Part shown: positions 7,934 to 17,100 of the stretch, in pieces
Layout: each line of letters starts with the position of its first letter
Numbering within the stretch: position 1 is the first letter of the stretch
NCBI RefSeq assembly: GCF_027497355.1
Contig: NZ_CP114909.1
Location: 3,491,001-3,555,000 of the forward strand
Direction: 5' to 3'
DNA from: Micromonospora sp. WMMA1947
GTDB taxonomy: Bacteria; Actinomycetota; Actinomycetes; Mycobacteriales; Micromonosporaceae
Length of the DNA: 64,000 bases
Program-made: the position numbers and the translations under genes
The notes under the pieces: model-generated
Told to the model about the DNA's origin: nothing
Seen by the model: the letters and a program-made list of their open reading frames with translations, nothing else
Database searches by the model: none

Positions 7934-9203
7934 GGCAGTCGGTGCCGAGCTTGTCGCGGAGGACCTCGGGGACCACCACCGAGCCGTCGGGCTGCTGGTG
8001 CTGCTCCAGGATGGCCGGGAACAGGCGGCTGGTGGCCAGCGCGGAACCGTTGAGCGTGTGCACGAAGCGGGTCTGCTTCGCGCCTGGCTCGCGGTAGCGG
8101 ATGGCTGCCCGGCGGGCCTGGTAGTCGCCGGCCCAGGAGACCGACGACACCTCCTTGTACTTGCCGGTGCTCGGCATCCACACCTCGACGTCGAGCGTCT
8201 TCTTCATCGACGCGCTCGCGTCACCGGCGGCGAGCAGGCTGGTCTGGAAGTGCAGACCGAGCTTGCCGACCAGGCCCTCGACGTGCCCGACCATCGCCTC
8301 CAGCGCCTCGCCCGCCTGCTCCGGCAGCGTGAACTGGAAGATCTCCACCTTGTTGAACTGGTGGCCGCGTACGGTGCCGCGCTCGTCGGAGTGCGAACCG
8401 GCCGCCTCCCGCCGGTAGCACGGCGTGTACGCGAACGCCTTCAACGGCAGCTTCGGCGTCTCCAGGATCTCGTCCTGGTACGCGCCGAGGATCGCCGTCT
8501 CCGCCGTCGGCAGCAGGAACTGGCCGCGCGAGGACGACTGCTTGTCAATGTGGTAGACGTCGTCGTGGAACTTCGGGAACTGCCCGGCGGCGAAACCGGC
8601 GCTCTCCAGCAGCAGGTGCGGCGGGAGCAGGAACTCGTACCCGGCCTGGATGTTCTGCTCGATCAGCCAGTTCACCAGCGCCCACTCCAGCCGGGCGCCC
8701 AGACCGGTGTACATCCAGAAGCCCGAGCCGCCGAGCTTCACGCCCCGCTCGTGGTCGACCAGGCCGAGCGCGCGGCTCAGCTCCACGTGGTCGCGTACCT
8801 TCTCGATGGCCGGCGCCTCGCCGAACGTGCGCACCACCCGGTTGGCCTCCTTGCCCCCGGCGACCACGTCGTCGGCGGGCAGGTTCGGCAGCTCGCTCAT
8901 CGCCGAGCGGAGCCGGGACTGCACCTCGTCGAGCTGGGACTCCAGCTCCGCGAGCTGCTTGCGCTCGGCCTCCGGGGCGACCGGCTGCGGCGTGCCGCCG
9001 GACCGTTTCGCCTCCGCGTACGCGCGCGCCTCGGCCTTGCGGCGCTGCCGCTCGGCATCGATCTCCGTGATCAGGGCGCGCCGTTCCTGGTCGAGCCGCT
9101 GGATGTCGTCCAGCGCCCGGGTGACCTCGGCGGGATCCAGACGCTTCGCCAGCGCGGTCGCCACCGCCTCGCGATCCTTCCGGATCAACTCCATGTCGAG
9201 CAT
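7920..9203 (-). CDS. serS: seryl-tRNA synthetase
   Basis: This 427-residue class II synthetase charges tRNA-Ser with serine. The N-terminal helical arm (about residues 30-105, rich in Glu/Arg/Gln) is the tRNA-binding coiled coil. The catalytic core has GSGFWMYTGLGARLEWAL and the motif 3 region GSALATSRLFPAILEQHQ. The start MLDMELIRKD matches the family's usual N-terminus, and the length is normal. It converges on the ccdA-like gene with a 14-base overlap. Confidence 0.97.
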   Translation of the reverse strand: MLDMELIRKDREAVATALAKRLDPAEVTRALDDIQRLDQERRALITEIDAERQRRKAEARAYAEAKRSGGTPQPVAPEAERKQLAELESQLDEVQSRLRSAMSELPNLPADDVVAGGKEANRVVRTFGEAPAIEKVRDHVELSRALGLVDHERGVKLGGSGFWMYTGLGARLEWALVNWLIEQNIQAGYEFLLPPHLLLESAGFAAGQFPKFHDDVYHIDKQSSSRGQFLLPTAETAILGAYQDEILETPKLPLKAFAYTPCYRREAAGSHSDERGTVRGHQFNKVEIFQFTLPEQAGEALEAMVGHVEGLVGKLGLHFQTSLLAAGDASASMKKTLDVEVWMPSTGKYKEVSSVSWAGDYQARRAAIRYREPGAKQTRFVHTLNGSALATSRLFPAILEQHQQPDGSVVVPEVLRDKLGTDCLTPR

Positions 9204-9463
9204 GCTGCTCGTACGCCTCCGTCCAGGCAGTCAGGTGGGACCCACAGATGCTACCGTCGCGCCCCCGCCGCTCCGGCCCGGCCCGCGTAGCCCGCCGCCG
9301 GGATGCCCTTTCTGGTGACGGTGCGTGGTGGTGGTGCCGTCGGTCAGCCGCGCTCACGTTCCGTGTTGGTCGTCCGGTGCCCGCGCCGCCCCACTGTGGT
9401 TCGTCACCTCGCTGACCTGGTCAATCTCGCGAGACCGCTCCCCGGCCGACATGTCCCTCCGGC

Positions 9464-9537
9464 GACTTTGCTCTGCAGCCACCCACGCAGCGTTTGACGG
9501 AGCGTCAGCGGTGCGCGGATGGCTGCAGAGCAAAGTC
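9464..9537. repeat. palindromic element with CTCTGCAG arms in the serS upstream gap
   Basis: GACTTTGCTCTGCAGCC (9464-9480) is perfectly complementary to 9521-9537, and the inner 40 bases continue as an imperfect stem. The 427-base gap between serS and the MerR-clamp gene (9204-9630) holds this 74-base element and no supportable gene. It looks like a dispersed intergenic repeat or a hairpin RNA element. Its function is unknown. Confidence 0.75.
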
Positions 9538-9630
9538 CGCGAGGGGTGACGCACCGGGGAGGGCGGTGGTGTCACGTACGGTGACGAAAGTCCGTCGTGG
9601 CGGCGGGGCCGGGACCGGCCCGCGAAAAGG

Positions 9631-10785
9631 TCAGAGGCGTACCGGCATCAGGACCGAGAACGCGTGCGCGTCGTCGGGCCGCCGCACGGCCAGCGGGGCG
9701 ATCGGGCCGTCCAGCTCCAGCACGAGCTGGCCGTCACCGGACCCCAGCGCGTCCAGCAGGTACTCCCGGTTCACCGCCACCCGAAGCGCACCCGCGCCGC
9801 CCGCCCCGTCCACGCCGCCCGTGCCGCCCGTGCCGTCGGCGTCGACCACGGCGTTCGGGTCGACCACGGCGTTCGGGTCGACCAGGCGCAGCTCGCCGCG
9901 GCCGTCCAGACCGAGCGCCACCACCTCGTGCTCGGCGCCCTCGTGCGCGCGACGGCAGACCGGGACGCCGTCGGCGGTGAGCGCCGCCCGCAGCGCCGCG
10001 CCGTCGAACGGGATCCGGTACGCGGGTACGTCGCCGAGCTGCGCCCGCAGCAGCCGCCGGTAGTCAGGGAAGTCGTACGGCAGCGGCACCGCGGTGAGCG
10101 GCCGGCCCGCCACCGTGACAGTCACCCGGCCGGCGGCGACGACGACCTCGGCGTCACCCGCACCGTCGGCGTCCAGCAGCATCCGCAGCTCGTCGACAGC
10201 GGCGACCGGCAGCAGCGCGCTCACCGGCGGGCCGTCGACGGTGCCGGCGACCCGGGCCACGGCGAGCCGGTGCCGGTCGGTGGCGACCAGCCGGACACCG
10301 TCCGGCTCGACCTCCACGAGCACACCGGACAGGACCGGCAGGCCGGGGTCGGCGCCGACGGCGAAGCGTACGGCGTCCACGGCGGCGGCGAGGTCGGTGC
10401 GGGACAGGACGAGGCGGGTGGTCACGATGGTCTCCTCCGGGTCGATCAGGCTACGGATCCGGGAGAGTTCGCGACGCGCGTCGGCCAGGCCGTCCTCGAG
10501 GCGGCGCAGATGCGCGTCCAGCAGCCGGTGCACCTCGGCCGGCCGGTGCCGGTGCCGAAGCGCCTCGGCGATGCCGGCCAGCGGCATCCCCACCCGGCGC
10601 AGCCCGGCCACCAGGCGTGCCGGGCCCACCTGCTCCTCGGTGTACCAGCGGTAGCCGGTCACCGGGTCCACCCGGGCCGGGGCCAGTACGCCGGAACGGT
10701 CGTAGAACCGCAGGGCGCTGACCGTCAGCCCGCTGGCCCGGGCCAGCTCGCCGATGCTGCGAAGCTCGCTCTCCACGGCCGTCAT
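9631..10785 (-). CDS. MerR-type regulator fused to a DNA polymerase III beta-clamp-like domain
   Basis: Residues 10-78 are a MerR winged helix (IGELARASGLTVSALRFYD, then GYRWYTEEQV). Residues 80-112 form a helical linker. Residues 120-384 resemble sliding-clamp subdomains: GLPVLSGVLVEVEPDGVRL, ATDRHRLAVARV, a NREYLLDAL turn and the typical clamp C-terminus LLMPVRL-like (here VLMPVRL). The protein has too few clamp subdomains (two rather than three) to replace DnaN, so it is probably a DNA-binding regulator with a clamp-fold effector or dimer module. An 18-base tandem repeat near 9840-9880 encodes the doubled VDPNAV. The start at 10785 puts the HTH ten residues in. Confidence 0.85.
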   Translation of the reverse strand: MTAVESELRSIGELARASGLTVSALRFYDRSGVLAPARVDPVTGYRWYTEEQVGPARLVAGLRRVGMPLAGIAEALRHRHRPAEVHRLLDAHLRRLEDGLADARRELSRIRSLIDPEETIVTTRLVLSRTDLAAAVDAVRFAVGADPGLPVLSGVLVEVEPDGVRLVATDRHRLAVARVAGTVDGPPVSALLPVAAVDELRMLLDADGAGDAEVVVAAGRVTVTVAGRPLTAVPLPYDFPDYRRLLRAQLGDVPAYRIPFDGAALRAALTADGVPVCRRAHEGAEHEVVALGLDGRGELRLVDPNAVVDPNAVVDADGTGGTGGVDGAGGAGALRVAVNREYLLDALGSGDGQLVLELDGPIAPLAVRRPDDAHAFSVLMPVRL

Positions 10786-10816
10786 CCTGTGACCTCAAGC
10801 GGGTCGAGGGTCAACC

Positions 10817-11992
10817 TCACTCCGGCAGCGTGCGGAACGTGATGCCGGCGCGTACCAGCCGGTCCAGCAGCGCGTCACCCATCGCCGCGACCGGCGTGAC
10901 CTGACCGGCGGTCTCCGGCAGCTCGTCGAAGGCCAGGCAGAGCGCCGACTCGGCGAGCATCTTGGCCGTCTCGTCGTAACCCGGGTCGCCGCCGGCCACC
11001 TCGGTCACCACCCGCCGGCCGCCGCCGGTGCCCACGAACCGCACCCGGAACCACGACTTGGCCCGCTGCTCGGCGGTCGGCCCCTGCCCGGAGGCGAGCC
11101 GCCCGAGCAGCCAGCGCCGCGTCGGCGCCACCTTCACCAGCCCCACCACGCCGGCCAGCCCGACGCCCGCGACCAGCACCGTGGACAGCCGCTTCATCGC
11201 CGCGAAGTGCCGGTAGCGGAAGTCCGGGCCGTACTCCGGGCGGGCCACCGCGGACCGGCGGACCACCTGCGGGTCGATGGTGGGCAGCGGCACCGCCCAC
11301 TGGCCGAACTCGCGTACCCGGCCGACCTTGCCCGGCACCGCGCGGACCCGGCGTCCGTCGGGCTTCGGCTCCATCGCCCGGCGGGCCCGCGCCGCGCGGC
11401 TCATCTCACCGGTACGGGAGAACGCGGTGAGCGCCGAATGGTACGTCCCGGCGGAGAAGCGGCCACCGGCCCGGACGTAGCCGTCCACGGCGATCGGCCC
11501 GTCGGCCGGCAGTTGCTTGACCGTGTACCAGACGCCCAGGTCGTGCGGGATCGAGTCGAAGCCGCAGGCGTGCACCAGCCGTGCCCCTGTGCGCACCGCC
11601 TCGGCGTGGTGCCGCACGTACATCCGGTCCACGAACTCCGGCTCGCCGGTGATGTCGAGGTAGTCGGTGCCGGCGGCGGCGCAGGCGGCCACCAGCGGCT
11701 CGCCGTGGTGCACGTACGGGCCGACTGTCGTGGCCACCACCCGGGCGCTCTCCGCCACCGCGCGCAGCGACGCCGTGTCGGTCACGTCGGCGGTGAGCAG
11801 CGGAAGCTCGGCCAGGGCCGGGTCGATCGCGGCCAGCCGGTCCCGCACCGCTGCGAGCTTGTCCGGGTTGCGGCCGGCGAGTGCCCAGCGCAGCCGGTCC
11901 GGCGCGTGCCGGGCCAGGTATTCGGCGGTCAGCCCGCCGGTGAAGCCGGTGGCGCCGAACAGGACGAGGTCGTACGGACGGTCTGCGCGCAT
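10817..11992 (-). CDS. saccharopine-dehydrogenase-like / trans-acting enoyl-reductase-like protein
   Basis: This 391-residue protein has an N-terminal Rossmann fold (VLFGATGFTGGLTAEYLA, a GxxGxxG dinucleotide loop) followed by LAGRNPDKL and the family's DYLDITGEPEF. Related proteins include yeast saccharopine reductase relatives and mycobacterial trans-acting enoyl reductases. A cytoplasmic NAD(P)-dependent reductase role is likely, but the substrate is unknown. A hydrophobic stretch near residue 270 may be membrane-associated. I chose the ATG at 11992 because the dinucleotide loop begins about 13 residues later. Upstream extension in the same frame is antisense to the dehydrogenase gene. Confidence 0.8.
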   Translation of the reverse strand: MRADRPYDLVLFGATGFTGGLTAEYLARHAPDRLRWALAGRNPDKLAAVRDRLAAIDPALAELPLLTADVTDTASLRAVAESARVVATTVGPYVHHGEPLVAACAAAGTDYLDITGEPEFVDRMYVRHHAEAVRTGARLVHACGFDSIPHDLGVWYTVKQLPADGPIAVDGYVRAGGRFSAGTYHSALTAFSRTGEMSRAARARRAMEPKPDGRRVRAVPGKVGRVREFGQWAVPLPTIDPQVVRRSAVARPEYGPDFRYRHFAAMKRLSTVLVAGVGLAGVVGLVKVAPTRRWLLGRLASGQGPTAEQRAKSWFRVRFVGTGGGRRVVTEVAGGDPGYDETAKMLAESALCLAFDELPETAGQVTPVAAMGDALLDRLVRAGITFRTLPE

Positions 11993-12023
11993 CCGCCGAG
12001 TGTGCCACCGACGGCGCTCACCT

Positions 12024-13160
12024 TCACGGCGTGAAGACCACCCGGACGCAGCCGTCGGCCCGATCCCGGAACAACGCGTACCCCTCGGCGCCGCGCTCCA
12101 GCGGCATCCGATGGGTGGCCAGATGCTCGGTGACCAGCTCGTCGCGGGCCATCCGCTCGAGCAGCGCCGGGATCGCGTCCCCGCCCCGGCGCCGCGCGGC
12201 GCGGACGGCGAGTCCCTTGTCCGCGAGCGCGCCGAGCGGGAACCGGTCCACGAAGCCGGGCCGGGCGTCGAGCACCACCACCACGCCGCCCTTGCGGCAG
12301 GCGTGCACCGCCTCGCGCAGCGCCGACCCGGCGTCCGGCTCGGCCACCGGCCACCGGCCCGGCGCGGCCGGCACCCCGGAGGCGTCGACGCACACGTCCG
12401 GCCCCCGGCCGCCGCTGCGCTCGCGCAACTCGGCGAGCACGTCCACGTACCTGTGGTTGAGCGCCTCCACACCGTCGTGCCCGGTGACCATCCGCAGCCG
12501 GTCGTCCCGGTCGTCGACCACCACCACCCGGTCCGCGCCCCGGGCCACCGCCGCGTCGGCGGTGAGCTGACCGACAGCGCCCGCACCCCACACCGCCACC
12601 ACGTCGCCGGGGGCGACCTCGCCCAGCTCGGCGCCGTACCAGCCGGCCGGCGCGGCGTCGGCGGCGAACACCGCCCGGTCGTCGCTGACCGACTCCGGTA
12701 CGGCGAACGCGCCCACGTCGGCGTACGGAACCCGCACGTACTCGGCGTGACCACCGGCGAACCCACCCAGCCGGGCCGGGCGGCCGTAACCGCCGGCGGA
12801 CGGCTGCCCCCACTCCGGCTCGGCAGTCACGCCGCTCGTGCCGTTGTCGCAGCAGGCCGGCAGCCCCTGCCGGCAGAACCAGCACGCCCCGCAGGCCACC
12901 GCCGCGCCCACCACCACCCGGTCGGCGACCCGATGCCGGCGTACGTCCGGGCCGACCTCGACCACGTCGCCGAGGAACTCGCGTCCGAGCACCTCCCCGG
13001 CGGACGCCTCGGGTACCCGCCCGCCCAGGAGCGGCAGGTCCGCGCCGCAGGTCGTGCTACGCCGGACCCGGACGATCATGTCCTGGGCGTTGCGCAGCTC
13101 CGGGTCCGGGACGCGGCGCACCTCCACGAGACCGGCACCGGCCCAGCACAGCGCCCTCAC
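12024..13160 (-). CDS. medium-chain (zinc-type) alcohol dehydrogenase
   Basis: This 378-residue member of the MDR family has TTCGADLPLLGG with the first active-site Cys, structural-zinc cysteines CGACWFCRQGLPACC and a cofactor loop GAGAVGQLTA. The usual catalytic-zinc histidine in GHE is arginine here (VLGREFLG), so the active site may not bind zinc normally. It most resembles glutathione-independent formaldehyde dehydrogenase-type proteins. The GTG at 13160 overlaps the previous stop as GTGA, so it is cotranscribed with the SRPBCC gene upstream. The substrate is unknown. Confidence 0.85.
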   Translation of the reverse strand: MRALCWAGAGLVEVRRVPDPELRNAQDMIVRVRRSTTCGADLPLLGGRVPEASAGEVLGREFLGDVVEVGPDVRRHRVADRVVVGAAVACGACWFCRQGLPACCDNGTSGVTAEPEWGQPSAGGYGRPARLGGFAGGHAEYVRVPYADVGAFAVPESVSDDRAVFAADAAPAGWYGAELGEVAPGDVVAVWGAGAVGQLTADAAVARGADRVVVVDDRDDRLRMVTGHDGVEALNHRYVDVLAELRERSGGRGPDVCVDASGVPAAPGRWPVAEPDAGSALREAVHACRKGGVVVVLDARPGFVDRFPLGALADKGLAVRAARRRGGDAIPALLERMARDELVTEHLATHRMPLERGAEGYALFRDRADGCVRVVFTP

Positions 13161-13600
13161 GGCAAGGCCCCCGGCCGGTCCAGCGGCGACGGGTCGGCCG
13201 CCAGCACCTCGCCGGTCTCCAGGAGCTGCTTGGTCTGCCGCAGCACGTGGCGCAGGAACCGGCCCGGGTCGTCGCCGACCAGGTGCGCGGCGAACCCCGG
13301 CAGCGTGCACTCCCCGCCCAGCGGGCGGGCCGCCAGTTCGGTGCCGCGCCCGCCGGGCGCCGGACGGGCCCACACCTCGACCGCGCCGTCGAGGCGGCGC
13401 AGCGGCTCGGGCCACCGTCCGGCCGGGAGCACCTGCTCGGGCGCCGCGGCCACCGTCACCACCTGCCACCGGCCCGGCCGCGGATCGATGGCGGCGCGCC
13501 GTGCCCGGTGGCGCGCCAGCATCCGCGCGCCCGCCGGAGCGAGCACCCGCGCGCCGGCCAGCGCCAGCGCGCCGGCCGCGAGCCGTCTGCTCCGCACCAC
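13157..13600 (-). CDS. SRPBCC/cyclase-like protein
   Basis: This 147-residue protein has an Ala/Arg-rich N-terminal helix (possibly one weak membrane segment). Its C-terminus is typical of polyketide-cyclase-like SRPBCC proteins (RFLRHVLRQTKQLLETGEV). The family forms a hydrophobic ligand pocket. It is short for the fold and its central strands are hard to place. It is translationally coupled to the alcohol dehydrogenase by a four-base overlap, which suggests the two act on one lipophilic substrate. Confidence 0.6.
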   Translation of the reverse strand: MVRSRRLAAGALALAGARVLAPAGARMLARHRARRAAIDPRPGRWQVVTVAAAPEQVLPAGRWPEPLRRLDGAVEVWARPAPGGRGTELAARPLGGECTLPGFAAHLVGDDPGRFLRHVLRQTKQLLETGEVLAADPSPLDRPGALP

Positions 13601-13752
13601 CTGACCTCCCGCCGTCCCCGGGCGCCGGCCCGTCCCGGCCTGCCCCGCGTGACTACAGGGTGCGCGGCGCCCGGGTGAGCGGGGTTCGCCCGGAAGGGGT
13701 GAACCGGCGCGGTGCGGGTAACCGCTGCCCGCACCGACGGGGGGAGGGACGC

Positions 13753-16542
13753 ATGCCGGAGGAGGCAGACCAGGCCGTCACCGCACGCAGCGGCACCAGC
13801 GACATCACCGGTACGCCCGATCTGCTCGGCCTCGACTCACCCGATGTCGCCGGTGGTGCGCCGTCCGGTGGCCCGCCGCTGCTGGCGTCCCGGTTGACGC
13901 CGCCCGCGCCACCCGAGCCGGTCCTGCTGCGTCCCCGGCTGCTGGACCGGCTGGAACAGGGCGCGTCAGGGCCGGTGACGCTCGTCTGCGCGCCGGCTGG
14001 CTGGGGCAAGACGACGCTGCTGTCGACCTGGGCGCAGGGGGAGCGGGACGGGCCCGCACCGTCCTGGGTGACGGTGGCCGAGGGCGAGACGGTCCGGCGG
14101 CTCTGGGGCTATCTCGCGGCGGCCCTGCGTACCGCTGCCGCCGGCGACCCGGACGACGGGCCGCCGCCGGTGCCGGACGGGCCGCCCCGGCCCGAGCAGC
14201 TCGAGACGCTCGCCGCCGCGCTCGCCGCCCGGGAACGGCACGTCCTGCTGGTGCTGGACGATTTGCACCGGGTCACCGACCCGGCAGCTCTGACCGGGCT
14301 GGAGTTCCTGCTCCGGCACACCGACGGCCGGCTACGGCTGGTGGCGGGCGCGCGCAGCGAACCACCGCTGGCGCTGCACCGCTGGCGGCTGGCCGGCGAG
14401 CTGACCGTGATCGGCGCCGACGACCTGGCGTTCACCGCCGACGAGGTGGCCGACCTGCTCGTCGCACACGGCGTGTCGGTACCCGTCCCGGCCGTGGCCC
14501 GGCTGGCCGAGCGCACCACCGGCTGGCCGGCCGGACTGCGTTTCGCCGCGCTCGCGCTCGGCGACGGCACCGACCCGGCGCGCGCGGTGGAACGGTTCTC
14601 CGGTGACCAGCCGGACGTCGCCGCGTACCTGCGGGACGAGGTGCTCGCCCCGCTGGAACCGGCGACCCGCGACGTCCTGCGCCGGGTGGCGGTGGCCGTC
14701 GCGGTCCATGCCGATCTGGCCGCCGCGCTGACCGGGCGGCCCGACGCCGGGCACCTGCTCGCCGAGGCGGCCCGGCAGGGCGGTTTTCTCCACCGGGACG
14801 GCGGCAGCCCGCAGTGGTACCGGCCGCACCCGCTGCTGGCCGACGTGCTCCGGGACGAGCTGGACCGGCTGCCCGTCGACGAGGTGCGCGAGCTGCACCG
14901 GCGGGCGGCCGGGTGGTACGCCGCCCACGACCGTCCCGCCGACGCGCTGCGGCACGCGCTCCTCGCCGGTGAGTGGGCCGACGCGACCGAGCTGCTCGTG
15001 ACCCGCTGGCCCGAGCTGGCGCCGGACGAACCGGCCGCCGTACCGGCCCCACCCGAGCCGCCCGCCGAGGCGGTCCGCCGGGATCCGGAGCTGGCGCTGG
15101 CCGCGGCCGCCGAGCGGGCGTACGCCGGGGATCGGGCCGCCGCCGACGTGCAGCTGCGGCGGGCGCTGGCCGACGCCGGCGACCTGCCCGCGCCGCGCCG
15201 CGACCGGTTCGGCCGGCTGGCCGCCGCCGTGGAGCTGAGCCTGGCCCGGCTCGACGGCGACCACGAGGAGGTACGCCGGGCCGCCGACCGCCTGCTGGCC
15301 ACCATCGCGGCGGGCGAGCCCCCGAGCGGCCCGGACGCCGGCAGTGCCGTCGCCGGTGATGGCGGCGATCCGCGTGCCGGGACGGCCGAGCGGGACGACG
15401 TGCGCGCGGTGGCCGGTGCCGCGCACGGGCTGGCCGCGCTGGCCGAGGGGGAGCTGTCCACCGCCCGGGACCGGTTCGGCGCCGCGCGGGAGGCGGCGCG
15501 GCGGGCCGGGCGGCCGCGTACCGAACTGCTCTGCGTCAGCCGCTCGGCGCTGCTGGAGGCGGCCCGGGGCGCGTTGCGGGCCGCCGAGGAGCTGGCCCGG
15601 GAGGCGCTGGCGATGCCGCCGTGCCAGGGCTGGTCGTCCCGGTCCGACTGCGGCTACGCGTACCTGGCGCTGGCGCTCGTGGACTGGCAGCGGGACCGGC
15701 CGGCGGAGGCCACGGCCCACCTGGCGCTCGCCGGGCCGGCCGGCGCGGAACCGGGTGGCGCGGCGATCACCGCGCTCTGCCGGGCCGGGCTGCTGGCCGA
15801 CGGCGGCGACCCGGGCGGCGCGCTGCGCACGCTCGCCGAGGCGCGGACCGTCGCGCCCGGGCCGGATTTGGGCGAGTGGCTCACCGCCGAGGAGGCGCAC
15901 CTACGCGCCGTCGTCGGTGACGTCGACGGCGCGCGGGCGCTGCTCGACGCGGCCGGCGACGGGCCGGCACCGGCGCTGGCCGCCGCGCGACTGCGGCTGC
16001 GCGCCGGTGACGCCCACGCGGCCGGGCGGACGCTGCCCGACTGGACCGCGCCCGGCGCGGCGGACTGGCCGCTGCCGGTGCGGTTGGGCGCCGGGCTGCT
16101 CGACGCGGCACTCGCCGATGCCTCCGGTGACGCCCGGCGGGCCGGCCGGCTGCTGGAGGAGGTGCTGGCGCTCGCCGAACCGGACGGCTTCCGGCGCGTC
16201 TTCACCCGGGCCGACCCGGGGGTACGGGACCTGCTCGCCGCGCGCCTGGACTCCGGCACCGCGTACTGGGCCACGGTGAGCGAGCTGGTCCGGGGCGTGG
16301 ACGCGCAACCGGTGGCCACGGCCGGCGACGGTCCGGCCCGGGTGCTCGACGAGCCGCTCACCGAGCGGGAGCTGACCATCCTGCGCTACCTGCAGAGCAT
16401 CCTGTCCAACGTGGAGATCGCGGCCGAGCTGTCGCTGTCGGTCAACACGGTGAAGACGCACGTGCGCAACATCTACCGCAAGCTCGACGCGACCCGCCGG
16501 CGGGACGCCGTCCGGCGGGCGCGCGAGCTGCGATTGATCTGA
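13753..16542 (+). CDS. LuxR-family regulator of the large ATP-binding (MalT-like) type
   Basis: The protein has 929 residues. The Walker A loop CAPAGWGKTTLL spans residues 79-90, and the Walker B-like LLVLDDLHRVT lies near 165-175. A long alpha-helical, TPR-like sensor region follows, and a LuxR helix-turn-helix closes the protein (LTERELTILRYLQ, then SVNTVKTHVRNIYRKL). Such ATP-dependent transcription activators respond to sugars or other inducers. I chose the ATG at 13753, preceded by GGGGAGGG. Upstream extension would be antisense to the SRPBCC gene. The target genes are unknown; the convergent DsbA/peroxiredoxin pair lies only three bases past its stop. Confidence 0.9.
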   Translation: MPEEADQAVTARSGTSDITGTPDLLGLDSPDVAGGAPSGGPPLLASRLTPPAPPEPVLLRPRLLDRLEQGASGPVTLVCAPAGWGKTTLLSTWAQGERDGPAPSWVTVAEGETVRRLWGYLAAALRTAAAGDPDDGPPPVPDGPPRPEQLETLAAALAARERHVLLVLDDLHRVTDPAALTGLEFLLRHTDGRLRLVAGARSEPPLALHRWRLAGELTVIGADDLAFTADEVADLLVAHGVSVPVPAVARLAERTTGWPAGLRFAALALGDGTDPARAVERFSGDQPDVAAYLRDEVLAPLEPATRDVLRRVAVAVAVHADLAAALTGRPDAGHLLAEAARQGGFLHRDGGSPQWYRPHPLLADVLRDELDRLPVDEVRELHRRAAGWYAAHDRPADALRHALLAGEWADATELLVTRWPELAPDEPAAVPAPPEPPAEAVRRDPELALAAAAERAYAGDRAAADVQLRRALADAGDLPAPRRDRFGRLAAAVELSLARLDGDHEEVRRAADRLLATIAAGEPPSGPDAGSAVAGDGGDPRAGTAERDDVRAVAGAAHGLAALAEGELSTARDRFGAAREAARRAGRPRTELLCVSRSALLEAARGALRAAEELAREALAMPPCQGWSSRSDCGYAYLALALVDWQRDRPAEATAHLALAGPAGAEPGGAAITALCRAGLLADGGDPGGALRTLAEARTVAPGPDLGEWLTAEEAHLRAVVGDVDGARALLDAAGDGPAPALAAARLRLRAGDAHAAGRTLPDWTAPGAADWPLPVRLGAGLLDAALADASGDARRAGRLLEEVLALAEPDGFRRVFTRADPGVRDLLAARLDSGTAYWATVSELVRGVDAQPVATAGDGPARVLDEPLTERELTILRYLQSILSNVEIAAELSLSVNTVKTHVRNIYRKLDATRRRDAVRRARELRLI

Positions 16543-16545
16543 CCG

Positions 16546-17100
16546 TCAGCCCTCGTCGGCGGCGGCGTCGACCACGGCGAGCAGTTCGGCCAGGTCGTAG
16601 CCGCCGTCGTGGCGGACGTCGTTGACGAACAACGTCGGGGTGCCGTTGACGCCGCTGCGGATGCCGCCGACGAAGTCCTGCCGGACCCGGTCGGCGTGCT
16701 CCTGCCGGCCGACCTCACCGGCGATCTCCTCCGGCGACAGGCCGATCTGCTCGACGCCCAGCGACAGGTGCACCGGGTCGAGCTGGTCCTGGTGCTGGTA
16801 GAGCCAGTCGTACATCTCCCAGAACCGGCCCCGCGCCGCGGCGGCCTCGGCGGTCTCCGCGGCGCTCTCCGCGTACGGGTGGACGTTGGTGATCGGGAAG
16901 TGCCGGTACGCCAGCCGCACCACCTCGGCCCGCTGGCGCAGCACCTCGGCCAGGTTCGGGTACGCGGCGCCGCAGTACCGGCACTGGAAGTCGCCGTACT
17001 CGACGATCGTGACCGGCGCGTCCACCGGCCCGCGGACGTGGTCGCGTTCGGTCACCGGGATCCGCAGCCGCGCGGTGGTGACCTGAAGTGGCGTGGTCAT
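16546..17100 (-). CDS. DsbA-like thioredoxin-fold oxidoreductase
   Basis: This 184-residue protein has no signal peptide. VEYGDFQCRYCGAAYP gives the CxxC motif (CRYC) near residue 40, and FVNDVRHDGGYDLAEL closes the fold. The family (DsbA/FrnE/thioredoxin_4) has a helical insert, seen here in the middle of the protein. It is a cytoplasmic thiol-disulfide oxidoreductase. Its start overlaps the peroxiredoxin stop as ATGA, so the two form an operon. It may recycle the peroxiredoxin, which is inference. Confidence 0.88.
   Translation of the reverse strand: MTTPLQVTTARLRIPVTERDHVRGPVDAPVTIVEYGDFQCRYCGAAYPNLAEVLRQRAEVVRLAYRHFPITNVHPYAESAAETAEAAAARGRFWEMYDWLYQHQDQLDPVHLSLGVEQIGLSPEEIAGEVGRQEHADRVRQDFVGGIRSGVNGTPTLFVNDVRHDGGYDLAELLAVVDAAADEG

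Noticed and set aside
12838..13752. Upstream extension of the LuxR-family gene
   Set aside because: It would be antisense to the dehydrogenase and SRPBCC genes. The ATG at 13753 has a ribosome site and gives a normal N-terminus.
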